Source: Prosopocoilus inquinatus | Taxonomy: Eukaryota > Arthropoda > Insecta > Coleoptera > Lucanidae | NCBI GenBank assembly: GCA_036172665.1 | Contig: CM069872.1 | Coordinates: 22,361,001 to 22,425,000, forward strand | DNA: 64,000 nt | Reading direction: 5' to 3' | Part shown: positions 11,098-20,999 of the stretch, in pieces | Layout: every line of letters begins with the position of its first letter | Position numbering within the stretch: the stretch's first letter is position 1 | The notes under the pieces: generated by a model | The model's database searches: none | The model's input: only the letters and a program-made list of their open reading frames with translations | What the model was told of the DNA's origin: nothing | Made by a program: the position numbers and the translations under genes

Positions 11098-11944
11098 TTT
11101 ATCTTAAATATTTCAAAATATAAATTGGTTCGTACGTTCGGAAATTTCCTGTTATGTGTCCTGTGTGTTATTTCACAATAACCCGTGTAACATAAAAAAT
11201 CTATTTAATCAATTGACTCAAACGTTAACAAAAGCAGTAAAGTTACCATTGACAATTGAGGGGCCTAAAATAAAGTAAGTGAATTTTTGAAGTAATCTAT
11301 TTTCAGGACATTTTTTAAAACCTGAAATTAATATCTGTTTGGTAGAAAAGCGATTGAAGCGATTTCCGAATTTTAGCGCGAGTTATTAACGATTAGAAAT
11401 ACTGTTTCTTCACGACGTCCCATTACGTGCTTTTATTTTAAGCCCCTCAATTGTAATCGAGCAAAAATTAATTAGTGACTTTAATAAGAAAATTCTGTTG
11501 ATTCAATTAAATTGTCAGACGCAAAGGTGAGACATAAACTAGGCAACCAAAGTTGCAGGTAAGTTGAAAGAACAAAAAAGATATCCTGCAAGACGAGTAA
11601 TCGGAAACGGGATACGATTTGTCTACAAAGACATCATAAATTTTAAGTAAAATTTCCAAAAAAAAAAGAATGAACTCACCAAGTCAGTCCGAATCAGTAA
11701 TAAACGACTGACCTTGACACCAAAGAGGTGTTTCTTAAGCGAAAACAATTCGCCCTTCGGGAAAAAAAGGTTACTAACGGACGTGTAGAAGCAGCAAATA
11801 AGTTAGAAACCAACCCAAGTATTCAAAGAGCAATAGGTGTCTAAAAGCAAAATTTCTGGTCAAATGTAGCAGCAAAGAAACTGGAAGAGAAACAAACGAG
11901 TGTACGTGAGTTAGCACTATCAATGCCATGTAGCTGAAACAATC
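11098..11944. other. Non-coding stretch containing one small MITE
   Basis: Apart from the 203-bp MITE at 11252-11454 nothing is certain. The stretch 11760-11940 reads on the plus strand as a broken protein-like sequence (AANKLETNPS, KKLEEKQTSVRELALSM) that vaguely resembles a transposase helix-turn-helix region. It is too short and interrupted to call. Confidence 0.35.
11252..11454. repeat. Small MITE (203 bp)
   Basis: Terminal inverted repeats ACAATTGAGGGGCCTAAAAT and the inverted ATTTTAAGCCCCTCAATTGT are nearly perfect over about 23 bases. There is no coding content. The flanking duplication is unclear. Confidence 0.65.
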
Positions 11945-12612
11945 TGGGCTCGTAACAGCCCCTACGGGAAGTGGAGCATCGTTAGAGGGTAGCTCAGGTA
12001 GAACCCTCGCTTATGGTCCTTCGGCACTCCTCTTCATTCCATTGCTTTTCCCAGGCCTTGTCCTAAGAAGCACCTGTCCAAGGAACTCCCTGTCCGGGGT
12101 TAGTTCTCCGCGATTTAAAGATTAGCGTCGCCCTATAACAATTTATGAGCCTACCACTACTTAACTAGCAATAACAATATGATGAACAGATAAAACAGCT
12201 ACATCTTACGATCGCTTTTTGACCTGACATTGCAGTAGGATAGACAAATTGAGGCGGATTTGCTCCTAATAAGTCCCCCATGCAAGGCGGCCATGCTTGG
12301 TGGACTTATTAGGAGCAAATACGCTTCAATTTGTCTATCCTACTGCAATGTCAGGTCAAAAAGCGATCATAAGATGTCGCTGTTTTATCTTTTCATCACT
12401 ATTATTACATCGCATTTGCGAATAAATTGGACAAGTCGTTTTTGGTGTGCAGTGGGAATGTCGAGCTACGTCTCTGCTGATGAAGCCCCAAGCAGGGCTG
12501 AAACAGCTGTACAGAGGCTGCTCGAGGTTTTCACTGCAATCAAAAACGATTTGCAACAATTTTTTTAAATAACAATAAGGATTAAAATAGATAATGCAGT
12601 ATTTGTGGCATT
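11945..12612 (-). repeat. LTR related to the 18.7-25.2 kb retroelement, older copy
   Basis: On the minus strand the LTR starts TGCCACAAATACTGCATTA directly after a polypurine tract (complement of 12613-12625). This is the same arrangement as at 20981. The other end shares a CGTTAGAGGGTAGCTCAG-like segment with the CGCTAGGGGGTAAACTCAG segment of the LTR at 24845. It contains a large hairpin (12165-12410). The exact left edge is uncertain. Confidence 0.6.
12165..12410. repeat. Near-perfect hairpin inside the LTR
   Basis: The left arm (~12165-12281) containing CTTTTTGACCTGACATTGCA is repeated in inverse order at ~12298-12410 (TGCAATGTCAGGTCAAAAAG), with a loop of about 17 bases. Arms of over 100 bases with few mismatches indicate a recent inverted duplication or a small foldback insertion. 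The 102-aa plus frame starting at 12260 is an artefact of this hairpin. Confidence 0.8.
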
Positions 12613-12816
12613 TTCCCTCCCCTCAGACAACATTGCCACTGGGCAAAGAAAATTAAATGAAAAACTAAATAATTAACAATTTATAAGAGACAAAATTAAT
12701 TGAGGGCAGCCACAGAAGATGCATTATTTCTACATAAAATATATAAAATACACAAAATATACAAAATACATAAAATGAAACAACATTAGTAGTGCATTTT
12801 GAAAGTCTATATAATA
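12613..12816 (-). repeat. 3' internal fragment of the env-type LTR element family
   Basis: This segment is colinear with 20982-21205, including GTAGCCACAGAAGATGCATT-like sequence and an array of CATAAAATA units. It is therefore the region just upstream of the 3' LTR of a second, largely deleted copy of the family. It ends where the MITE at 12819 begins. Confidence 0.7.
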
Positions 12817-12818
12817 TA

Positions 12819-13416
12819 CTGAGTGTCTCATAACGTACAGAGGAGATTGATAGGCAGCTGGAGGAGATCAAATTAAAGTTTTTTTTCTCAATAGACTGTT
12901 GGTAAAAAATCAATAACAAAAAAGTTGTAAGAGTTTAAAATGAAATTACTTAAGAAACAAAAGTTACTACCTGGAATAATATTGCACGTTTTAAATTAAA
13001 ATTTGAGGTATTTAAGAATTAATTGAACACTGCTTTACATGAAACAACTATTTAAACAATTGTAGTCACAAAGTTGCAGCTATTTTATTTTTTCTTTAAA
13101 TGCCCAAAAACGGATTTTCGTTTGCTATGCACCGCCTACTCATTAAAACAAAATTTGGAAATAAATTCAGATAGACATTTTATGAATGGTGGTTTCGATA
13201 AATTTAGAGCTCATTTCGCAATAAAGTTCCAGTTTGTGAAATAATTTTGATTAATTAAGAAACCACACGTGTAAATTAAAGAAGAAATTAAGACAGTTAA
13301 ACTGCTGTAGCTTTCTTATTATTGGATTTTAGTCAAAAACGAATTAAGAAAAAACCTTTATTTTCATCTCCTACAGCTGTCCTTTCAATCTCCTCCGTAG
13401 GTTATGAGACACCCAG
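12819..13416. mobile_element. TA-flanked foldback MITE family F, copy 1 (598 bp)
   Basis: The ends CTGAGTGTCTCATAACGTAC and the inverted GTAGGTTATGAGACACCCAG are bordered by TA. Inverted similarity extends inward (GGAGATTGATAGGCAGCTGG against CTACAGCTGTCCTTTCAATC). Related copies are at 51157-52012 and 54433-55031. No coding frame. Confidence 0.85.
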
Positions 13417-14940
13417 TATACAGAATGTTCTTTTACTGTGCGCAAATATTTAAATCTGCAATATATCACCATGAATGGCAACGGCTGAACTCATATGTTC
13501 TTAACATAAATGTAATAGTTTTCGAGAAAAATGCATTGGCAGATTTTCACTAAAACGTTTGAGAACTGCTGGCATAGCTAAAATTGGAACGCGGCCGCCT
13601 CTTGAATTACTACCCGAAGCCGAAATCGATCAGGTGTTACCACTAAGATTCGCCTTTCGAAGCGAGTCTTTGCGCGATGTGATTGATCAGTTCTTTTGCG
13701 CGGCGTGTGACTTCAACGGTAGAGCAGAAATGTAATTGACTTTTCATTTATCGACAAAGTTCGAAAGGTAATCGGTAATAACATTCAATAAATCAACGAA
13801 GAGCAATAATGAAGCACAAATAATAATTTCCTTTATTCAATTATTAGAAAAATCAACGATAGTAACGATAATACAATGGGTTACAAGTTGCAAATGTATA
13901 CGGATACAAGTCAGCCAATCAGGGAAGCTAATCGAGTCAATCTGCCGTAAAAGGGGCGGGGCTTAGTGAGCGTTGGACGCGGGGTTCGCGAACTTTTCAC
14001 CGCACCGCACTTATCACTATGCACCAGGGATGCCACTTGACAGAGTCGTTCACCGCCTACTGATCTTGCTTGACTAATAATCAAATAGGAATATGCTTTT
14101 AGGAAACAATACTTCCGATTGGCTGAAACCAGCAATCAGAGCAATTCACCTTCTTAAATTAACTATTGAATTTATTTCTCACAGTGACACAGGGTCAGTG
14201 CCTTATCGGAACTCGAGGAGGAACCGCGTATCTCTCGCCGCTACGGTCAGCTGGTCTGTCAAAGCTTTTACAATTTAAATTAACTTCACTGCAAGTAATT
14301 ACAAGTTTAAGTATTGAATTAAAATCTAGTGCAATTCAAGAAGCTGCGGTTCGTAATTGCCGAACAAATTAAAAGCGAGGTACAAACAAATTGTAATTTC
14401 TCATTCCATATTATTTTTAAAAGACTTTTTATTAGAAATTTGACATTTACTTTGTTTCCAAGGACCGTAAGTAGTAATACTTTCATTGTTAGCAGCGAGA
14501 TTGCAGCAAAAGTTTATTTACGTAAAAGGTGAAGGAAGAACATTTTTAACACGCTTGCCTAATTGGTGCGTAAATTTTCCGATTTATTCGTCGATAGTTG
14601 ATATCCTAAAACATATTACTTCAGTCAGTGAATTAAAATTTTAAATAAAATAATTAATAAATATATCAGTGATTATTATTACGAAACTACGTTGAACATC
14701 GAGTGCGGTATCGGTGGGCGTGTTCATACCGAGGGGAAGGCGAAGTTGACCTTCCTATCTTTCTCGCACATTTCAATAGTTCCAAACAAGTGGTCTGTCC
14801 GAAATCTTTTAGCTATGATACGGTAGCCAACAAGAAATACCCGCAGAAAGTAGCATTCCGCGTTCTTATACTGAGGTTTTTTTTGCACACAGTAAAAGAA
14901 CACCCTGTATAATATAGGTATAGGGTGGGCCAATAGTGCG
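13417..14940. other. Unassigned region with a GC-richer island
   Basis: 13590-14270 is clearly richer in G+C than its surroundings. It contains a plus-strand reading stretch ending at 13733 (GTRPPLELLPEAEIDQVLPL) and several short frames without known motifs. AATAAA-like signals occur on both strands at 13790-13850. It could be an old LTR, a 5' region of an element or a promoter-like fragment. An ACACCCTGTATAAT repeat end lies at 14901. Confidence 0.3.
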
Positions 14941-15860
14941 AATTCGGTGTTAGCGCCTATATTAATGCAAATTTTTAAAATCTGTTTTCGCTATTACTTA
15001 CCTATGGTATAGATACAAGATTTAAAATTAGTTACAATTATACATACAGAGTGTTCCGTGTGGCTGTGCCAGACCAAAATTATGTTTTTTTTTAATGGAA
15101 CGTACTGTATATTATGGTTTATTTCGATTTGTCTTTAAGAGTAGATAAATTTATTAAAAGGATAATATGTACCTAAACCTAATAGTTTTCGAGATACAGA
15201 CATTTTAATGTAAGAAAAAGGTGTTATTTTATTTGATGTTTTATGGTGATTCATAACTCCGATGTTTATTTTACTCGGTTAGTTTAAATGGAATACTCTA
15301 AATTTTATGACAATTTAATAGGTCTTTGCTTAAGTTTTACAATGATATAATATTCAATATGTGTTACACAATAAGCCTACACACACTAAGATGTCAAATT
15401 TGTAAATTCATAAAACAGAATTATTCCATCTTCGAATGGAATATTTTGTCTATAATATCGTTGAAGACATAAAACACAAATACCTAAAAAACAATATTAT
15501 ACAGTGTGTCCCCGCATTGACACCGCGATGCGTATAGTGGACCAAAACTTTTTGATTTTATATTTTGCAATTCAGGTCTGCTTCCTGGTATTCCTTTTGA
15601 ATTTTGGAGAAATTTTACTAAAATGCAATTATTCTCGCTTGAAATTATAGACATGTACCAAATTTGAACGTCCTATTCATTCAGTTGTATGTTTCTGCTT
15701 CACAATTACAACATTTTTAATGATTCTTTTTTTTATTCATCTGCATATTTTAAATGGTACAATTAATTTTTTCTCGATTTTTATAATATACGTTCACTTT
15801 TCGCCTTTTTTAAATTTATTAAAACGTGAGTGTTATATTATTATTAACGTTGTTTGCGTT
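14941..15860. other. AT-rich stretch of degraded repeat, no gene
   Basis: GGGTGGGCCAATAGTGCG at about 14924 resembles GGGTGGCCCAACGTTGCG at 10554. Further repeat-end-like motifs occur at 15050 (AGAGTGTTCCGTG) and 15505. No coding signal was found. Confidence 0.4.
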
Positions 15861-15865
15861 GGTTG

Positions 15866-16316
15866 CTTGACACTTCACCGTCCACGGGTTGTAAGGCCGT
15901 ATAGACACCTTTATTTAAATGTTGGTGAAAAAGTTAATTTGAAAAGTAGGTGTGAATAAATAAAAGTCGTTATTTTTTAACTTAATTTAATCACTTAAAC
16001 CTAATATCCCGTACACTATTTTAAGTAAGTCGCGTTATGTTTGTTACCGATTAACTGACTGTTCAGTGCTTATTAACCCCGTGTTGAGGAATTTAAAAAC
16101 CTTTTATACCAGAATAATTCTGGGGTGGTAAAACGTGATTTGTCGTTGCTTACGTAAGTAAGATAGGCGATTGGTTGCCTCCGGGGACTTCTAGAATAGT
16201 CTAACATTACGTTTAAATGAATTTTCATAAGAAACCCTTAATGGTGGTCTGCAATTTCTGTGAATTTAAATTACTCAACAGAGCGCTCGGGTGTTTTTAA
16301 GAAGGACCGCGCCCTG
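15866..16316 (-). repeat. Solo LTR-like block related to the BEL/Pao LTR
   Basis: CCACGGGTTGTAAGGCCGTA is shared with the LTR at 2974-3250. Read on the minus strand the block begins TGTCAGGGCGCGGTCC and ends CGGTGAAGTGTCA, a normal TG...CA LTR shape. No internal element is adjacent, so it is probably a solo LTR. A target duplication is not evident by eye. Confidence 0.55.
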
Positions 16317-16815
16317 ACAAAACATAATAAAACCATTATGTGAAACATGCCCCGTAGTGGATAAAGATTTTACCTACTAAATACGCTTAGATAAGCAGGT
16401 TACAAGAATCTGAGTCATTGAACAAAATTTACAAGAAATTCTACGTGTTGCAGATGACTATGAATAACAAAATTTACGAGAATATGCGGACAATTAAACA
16501 TATAAAAATATAAACGCTAAAAAATTATAAACTTAAAAAGAAATAAAAATTATTTGTTTCGTAGCGAAACAAACGTCTTGTATCATTGATCTAAATTAGA
16601 GCATTTGTCTTTTGCTTGCGATCGTTTTTTGTTTTTGCTATTTTAATTTATATCTAAAAGTCTTTCCATTTTTTCATTCTGCCTTTGTCCAATTCAGGGT
16701 TACGCTTTTTTTTTATTTTGACTGATCATGGATCAGGATTACATAGTATCATAAAACTAAGTTTTCTTTCTTGACCTATATTAACTTTATTATTTTTCTC
16801 TATATTTACATTTTT
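16317..16815. other. Non-coding AT-rich stretch
   Basis: There is no recognisable gene. A short hairpin (TTTGTTTCGTAGCGAAACAAA) lies near 16553-16574. Confidence 0.4.
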
Positions 16816-17700
16816 TTAATATAATATTTCATGAATGTTTTGATTATATGATTTGGGATCGCAAGGGTCCTTTACATCGACGTCAGCGCTAACATCCTCA
16901 CCATCTTCATCATCTTCCCTACAATTTCGAACTGGATATAAATGAGCCAAGATACAACATGCAAAACATCTCCAATCTGTGTTCTTTATGTTCAAAATGC
17001 ATTTGTTCCCTTTTTTACCTTTTGTTTTGGTGGAAAATCCATGTAGCTATTTTTGTCACCACCACCTCTTAATGGAGCGTATTTGATGAAGGCGACGACT
17101 ATTTTAACAATTCCAACGAGGACGTATCCGCTATGTCTTTCTTGAAAATCTTCAAGCTAAAATAGCAAAAATAAAATTTAAAAATAATGATGGATTTATT
17201 TGTAATTCTATACTTACTTTTAATGTTATTTCTGTCTATAAATCAAATCTTCTAAATCCGTACCTTGATTAACGATGTGATTCTTAGAATTTAAATAAGT
17301 ATTTGTATTCGATCGTATCTTTTTTCGGACGAATAAATTCTTCACAAAATACAAGATTTAATTTAAAAGTTTGCATCCTACGAAGTTGACTTTTTATTTT
17401 GACTTTAATTATGTAAGCGGCATCCTCTAGAGAATTTTCAAGTTTAATATGCTTAATGTTAATTACTGCACCGGTGAAAATTCTTTTCTTGAGAGTGGAC
17501 TTTAACTAGAAAATAAATAAATAAATAGAAAAATATTGAAAGGGCGCGCGACATATTAAGAATTACTTACATTTCTCCAGACAATTTTATCGTTTCCAGT
17601 GTCATTATCTTGTTGCCTTTCGCCGAATTTCTTGATCTCTTTTATTTTCAAGTTTTACGTCGATCGAATGATATTTTGCAACACTTAAATTGCTTTGCAA
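16816..17700 (-). pseudogene. Fragment of a Polinton/virus-type polymerase-associated protein, with introns
   Basis: Three minus-strand coding blocks can be read: ~17700-17571, 17505-17218 and 17156-16816. They are separated by introns of about 65 and 61 bases with GTAAGT donors and CTAG/TTTTAG acceptors. The first join is in frame (KIVWRN then LKSTLKKRIFTGAVINIKHI). The last block has FIKYAPLRGGGDKNSYMDFP, then after a one-base shift in a poly-A run CILNIKNTDWRCFACCILAH, ending at a TAA at 16816-16818. From general knowledge, the KYxPLRGG...CxNIxNxDxxCF pattern precedes family-B polymerase domains in invertebrate Polinton- or virus-derived genes. The polymerase domain itself is absent. The second join needs a stop codon to be ignored, so this is a pseudogene. 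A mariner starts 55 bases upstream. Confidence 0.6.
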
Positions 17701-17755
17701 GAAATTGTTTAAATTTTTCATTTGAACATGTTTATGTGTATCGAATTTAGTAGTA

Positions 17756-18342
17756 CAGAGTGGACCATTTTTGATGGTTTTTCACGGTTTCTCAGTTATT
17801 TAAAGCAGCAGAAGAAAACCGTTCTCGCGACCCAGTGCTACTTTTTCGAGAAAAACCGAGTGGAAATAACAAAAGTTAGCTATCTCGATTCGTTTGGGAA
17901 ATATTGGCCGAAAATGAATTTTCGCGAAAAACTATTTTTCACAATATCTCGGCAATTTGATGAGATATTTTGAAAATTCAAAAACTGTTTTATTCAGCAA
18001 TGAACGCAGATCTAACTGACGTTATTGTCTTTCGTAAAAGCCGCACCAGTTTTACGAAACCGAATATAACTTTAAAATTTTAAACGGAAACCGCAGTTGG
18101 CTATGACACCAGTAAATTGCTTGTTTCCTTACCTTTTCAAAAATATATAACTCGATACATTTATTTTCATAAACAACGAAATTATTGAATGTTTTCATTT
18201 TTCTACCGCAACAAAGAATGAATACGACAGTAAGTAGGCTTAGATTGCTAAAATCAACAAATGAAGAAAAAATCGTAATGTGACGCTGTCCGCCAAAATT
18301 AAAAGAGGTGATGTTACGATGGTTTCTTACGATAATTTGGAG
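17756..18342 (+). repeat. Left terminal inverted repeat of the mariner
   Basis: It matches 26905-27490 in inverse orientation with scattered mismatches, for example CGAACGCAGATCTAACTGAC against GTCAGTTAGATCTGCGTTC, and AACGAAATTATTGAATG. TIRs this long are unusual for mariner but known in some lineages. The short frames at 17722-17973 are inside the TIR and not genes. Confidence 0.85.
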
Positions 18343-18727
18343 AAATGGAAGGATTTAATTACAACATCCGAAATATACTTCACTAGATACCCAGAAAGAC
18401 GGCAACCAGATTCAAGAGTTTATAAGAGAATTGAAAATAATTTTAAAACTGTATGGAATTTTTGGGAAACCCAAACCAAAAAAGTACAGTAAACCTGAGA
18501 AAGAAAATGAGGTTGTAAACGTTTTGGCGTTGGTTGAAGCCAATCCAAATATTTCTTCGAGAGAAATAGAAAACGATATAGGAGTAAGCAAAACAAAAAC
18601 TTTACGAATTTAACAAGAGCATAAATTTAGACCATACAAAATTAGAATAATCATTTTCTATATCCGGAAGATTTTCAAAAAAGGACAGAATTTTGTCAAT
18701 GGTACTTAAATAAGTGTAAATTGAACA
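18283..18727 (+). pseudogene. Mariner transposase, N-terminal (DNA-binding) half
   Basis: YDNLEKWKDL, IYFTRYPERRQPDSRVYKRI and NVLALVEANPNISSREIEND-IGVSKTK are the paired helix-turn-helix DNA-binding region of mariner-type transposases. A frameshift near 18445-18490 splits it, and a TAA follows LRI at 18611. The frame then reads on (EHKF-RPYKIR) to the LTR insertion after KCKLNN. Catalytic residues are on the far side of the retroelement at 25212 onward. Confidence 0.8.
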
Positions 18728-18817
18728 ATACTGTCACGGGCCTCGCGGGAGCAAGGCACCGCTAGGGGGTAAACTCAGAGGGAGCTTACCTCGCTAAATT
18801 AGCAGGCTGGAGGTAGG

Positions 18818-20743
18818 GGTATACGTAAATTGCACGCCAAATCCCCAGGTCAATAAAATCCTACCGGTATTTTGCACACTGTCTTCTTCGTTACCTGTTT
18901 AAACCGACAGGTAAATTGCACTCTAAGCCTCTACGCACAGGTTAAATAAAAATAAGTATTTTTCTGTTATATTTCATTTATTACAACAGTCACAATATAA
19001 AATTATAAATTTTATGAAGAATATCAATTATTACAAAATATGTCAAATATATAAAAAAAGTATCAAATATATATATAATACATATGAAATAATCATGTAA
19101 TCAATAATTAGGAGCACTATGGTGAGATATAATTTTTAAGAAGGCATGTCTTCGTACATCACCGCTTTTTAATTTTAATATCATACTGTTAATGAATTGT
19201 TGTCGACGCTTAACTTTATTGTTATGTATTTTGCGGGTGTTTTCAAACTCTGTATTTTTATGTACGTATCAATTTGAAAGTTTTTGAGTTTTTCCAGAAA
19301 AATATATATTGTAGGGTGTGGTGAGTAAAAAGAATCGTTAAAACGCGCATGAAATGATTCACAAGCATTTGTAGTTCGTGTTAAATTTGCATTGTTTTCT
19401 GCCCATATATGTGGTGGAAAATAGGCGTCTTCAGCAATATAATTTTCTAATAAATAATCTGCGTACTTATGAACTGCATCGTTATTAGGAATTTCTGCAA
19501 ATAAATCGAGCGCAAAAGCATCGCCAATGTCTTCAGGAGCTAAATATGTCAATGCGAATGTTGTTTTGAGCCAATTTTGAATTTCGTTCGGTTCTTTATC
19601 GTTATAATAGTTACTCAATCCCAACTGTTGTATTTTTCTGTACCATGCTTGGCTGAGATGAAATCTACAGCCAATAATTTGTACAATCGGCCAAATTTCA
19701 TATATGGCAACATGAATACCTATTTCAAAGTCGGATACAACTTTCTTCGGTTCAAAAATCAATTGAAATTTGTCAAAACACTTTTTTTTGATCGAACGCA
19801 GTGCCATAATGTATGTAGATTTTTGCTTATCAGGCAGTAAACAAAAAATTAGCGGTATATAATGGCCGTTTTCGAAACCATGTATGGTGAACATTTGAGT
19901 AAAATACTTTGGACAGTATGTAAACGTGCCATCTACATAAACAGTTTCAAAATTACACAATATACGGATATTGGTGTCACAGGAAAATGCAACGAATTTG
20001 TGCTCGACATCGTTTATGAATAAAAAGTTTTCATTTCGATTCGTGCTGATAGTTAACTTATTTATTATGTCATGTAATTCTTCTAAGCAAGATGGTAGAG
20101 CAAATGGTAAATGTTTACGGCGAGCATTATACAAATTTTTTCTTACGTAATCTACATCTGTTGTTGTTACCGTAGTTGGTAAACTTTCCCGTAACTTCAT
20201 TTGAATTATTTTCGATGGCTTCTCTGCTAAATCTTCAGTCGCAGCCCTTTTGCATGATGTTGTGATAATCTGTCTATTGAGTTTTTGGACATCGATATTA
20301 CGATTATGTGTAAGATTACTTCTTACAATTAAATTGTTTTGCATTGTAAAAACATTTGCTTTACAAGTTCTTTGCACACATCTCCAGTACACTTCATCAC
20401 TTTGCAGAACTTTACTTTTATAAAACTTAAAATTGTTCACTAGTAATAACTCTTCCTCGATTACTTTTCATAGTTTTACATTCCATGTTTTCGTATACAG
20501 TTTCTTGTGACACAGTTTTCGATACAGGCACCTTTCGATACTTACATAAACTGACCTGAATTTACGATTATTTGTACATTATAAAGGGTGCATGATGATG
20601 GGCGGGTAACAAGACCAATTAGATTCTAAGAACAATAAATAATTACGATAGGGATGTAAGAGTGCAATTTACCTCAGGCATTAGGGAACCTTACTTATGA
20701 CCAAAGCTTAAGGGATTAAAGAGCGTGCAATTTACCTGTGCCC
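18818..20743 (-). mobile_element. Mutator-like (MULE) transposon 1
   Basis: A 9-bp target duplication GGAGGTAGG (18809-18817, 20744-20752) flanks termini GGTATACGTAAATTGCACGC and GGGCACAGGTAAATTGCACGC (inverted). A second inverted copy of GGTAAATTGCACTCT lies further in at each end (18911 and 20667). The element is 1,926 bp and encodes one transposase on the minus strand. A 9-bp duplication is typical of MULEs. It sits in the LTR without disturbing it otherwise, so it is younger than the retroelement. Confidence 0.92.
19181..20440 (-). CDS. MULE transposase with N-terminal FLYWCH finger (frameshifted at its 5' end)
   Basis: The 419-aa frame starts inside a FLYWCH zinc finger (FKFYKSKVLQSD-EVYWRCVQR, CKANVF, H). 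The MULE catalytic core follows: VYVDGTFTYCPKYF carries the first aspartate, VVSDFEIGIHVAIYEIWP the second with GCRFHLSQAWYR, and NACESFHARF the glutamate. It would excise and insert the element in the nucleus. The first FLYWCH strand (SNRGRV) is in another frame starting near 20486, so a one-base shift near 20450 probably disables or shortens the native start. The rest is uninterrupted. Confidence 0.85.
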   Translation of the reverse strand: MNNFKFYKSKVLQSDEVYWRCVQRTCKANVFTMQNNLIVRSNLTHNRNIDVQKLNRQIITTSCKRAATEDLAEKPSKIIQMKLRESLPTTVTTTDVDYVRKNLYNARRKHLPFALPSCLEELHDIINKLTISTNRNENFLFINDVEHKFVAFSCDTNIRILCNFETVYVDGTFTYCPKYFTQMFTIHGFENGHYIPLIFCLLPDKQKSTYIMALRSIKKKCFDKFQLIFEPKKVVSDFEIGIHVAIYEIWPIVQIIGCRFHLSQAWYRKIQQLGLSNYYNDKEPNEIQNWLKTTFALTYLAPEDIGDAFALDLFAEIPNNDAVHKYADYLLENYIAEDAYFPPHIWAENNANLTRTTNACESFHARFNDSFYSPHPTIYIFLEKLKNFQIDTYIKIQSLKTPAKYITIKLSVDNNSLTV

Positions 20744-20981
20744 GGAGGTAGGTGGCCTTATTAAAACAATCAGCAGCTTCCCATAAACCCAATTTATTCC
20801 GTCTCTAGCCTACGTACAATCCCGGGGGAAGTTCTCTTTGACGCACACGTTAACCGTACCCACTACTAATTGTCTTCCTTTTTTCCGCGCTCCATTATGT
20901 CTTTCCTACCCCCGTACTACTACTCTAAACATTACCAACTAATAAACAATAAAAACGGTAGGTAATGCAGCGTATGTGGCA

Positions 20982-20996
20982 TTTCCCCTCCCCACA
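20982..20996 (-). promoter_or_regulatory. Polypurine tract of the env-type LTR element
   Basis: On the minus strand this reads CTGTGGGGAGGGGAAA, directly followed by TGCCACATA, the start of the 3' LTR. It primes plus-strand DNA synthesis in LTR retroelements. Confidence 0.75.
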
Positions 20997-20999
20997 GAA

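Larger units (their letters stand above)
18732..20981 (-). repeat. 3' LTR of the env-type element, split by a MULE
   Basis: The LTR consists of 18732-18817 and 20744-20981. Compared with the 5' LTR I see three base differences and one ~50-bp segment present only in the 5' copy, after GAGGGAGC. Such similarity suggests a recent insertion. The polypurine tract (complement of TTTCCCCTCCCCACAG) begins at 20982, immediately outside the LTR. Confidence 0.85.

Noticed and set aside
12260..12568. 102-aa plus frame starting in the hairpin
   Set aside because: It begins in one arm of the palindrome and runs through the other; no motif and it lies in an LTR.
15866..16316. Five-base target duplication around the solo LTR-like block
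   Set aside because: Flanking bases do not match by eye, so the block's ends or intactness remain uncertain.
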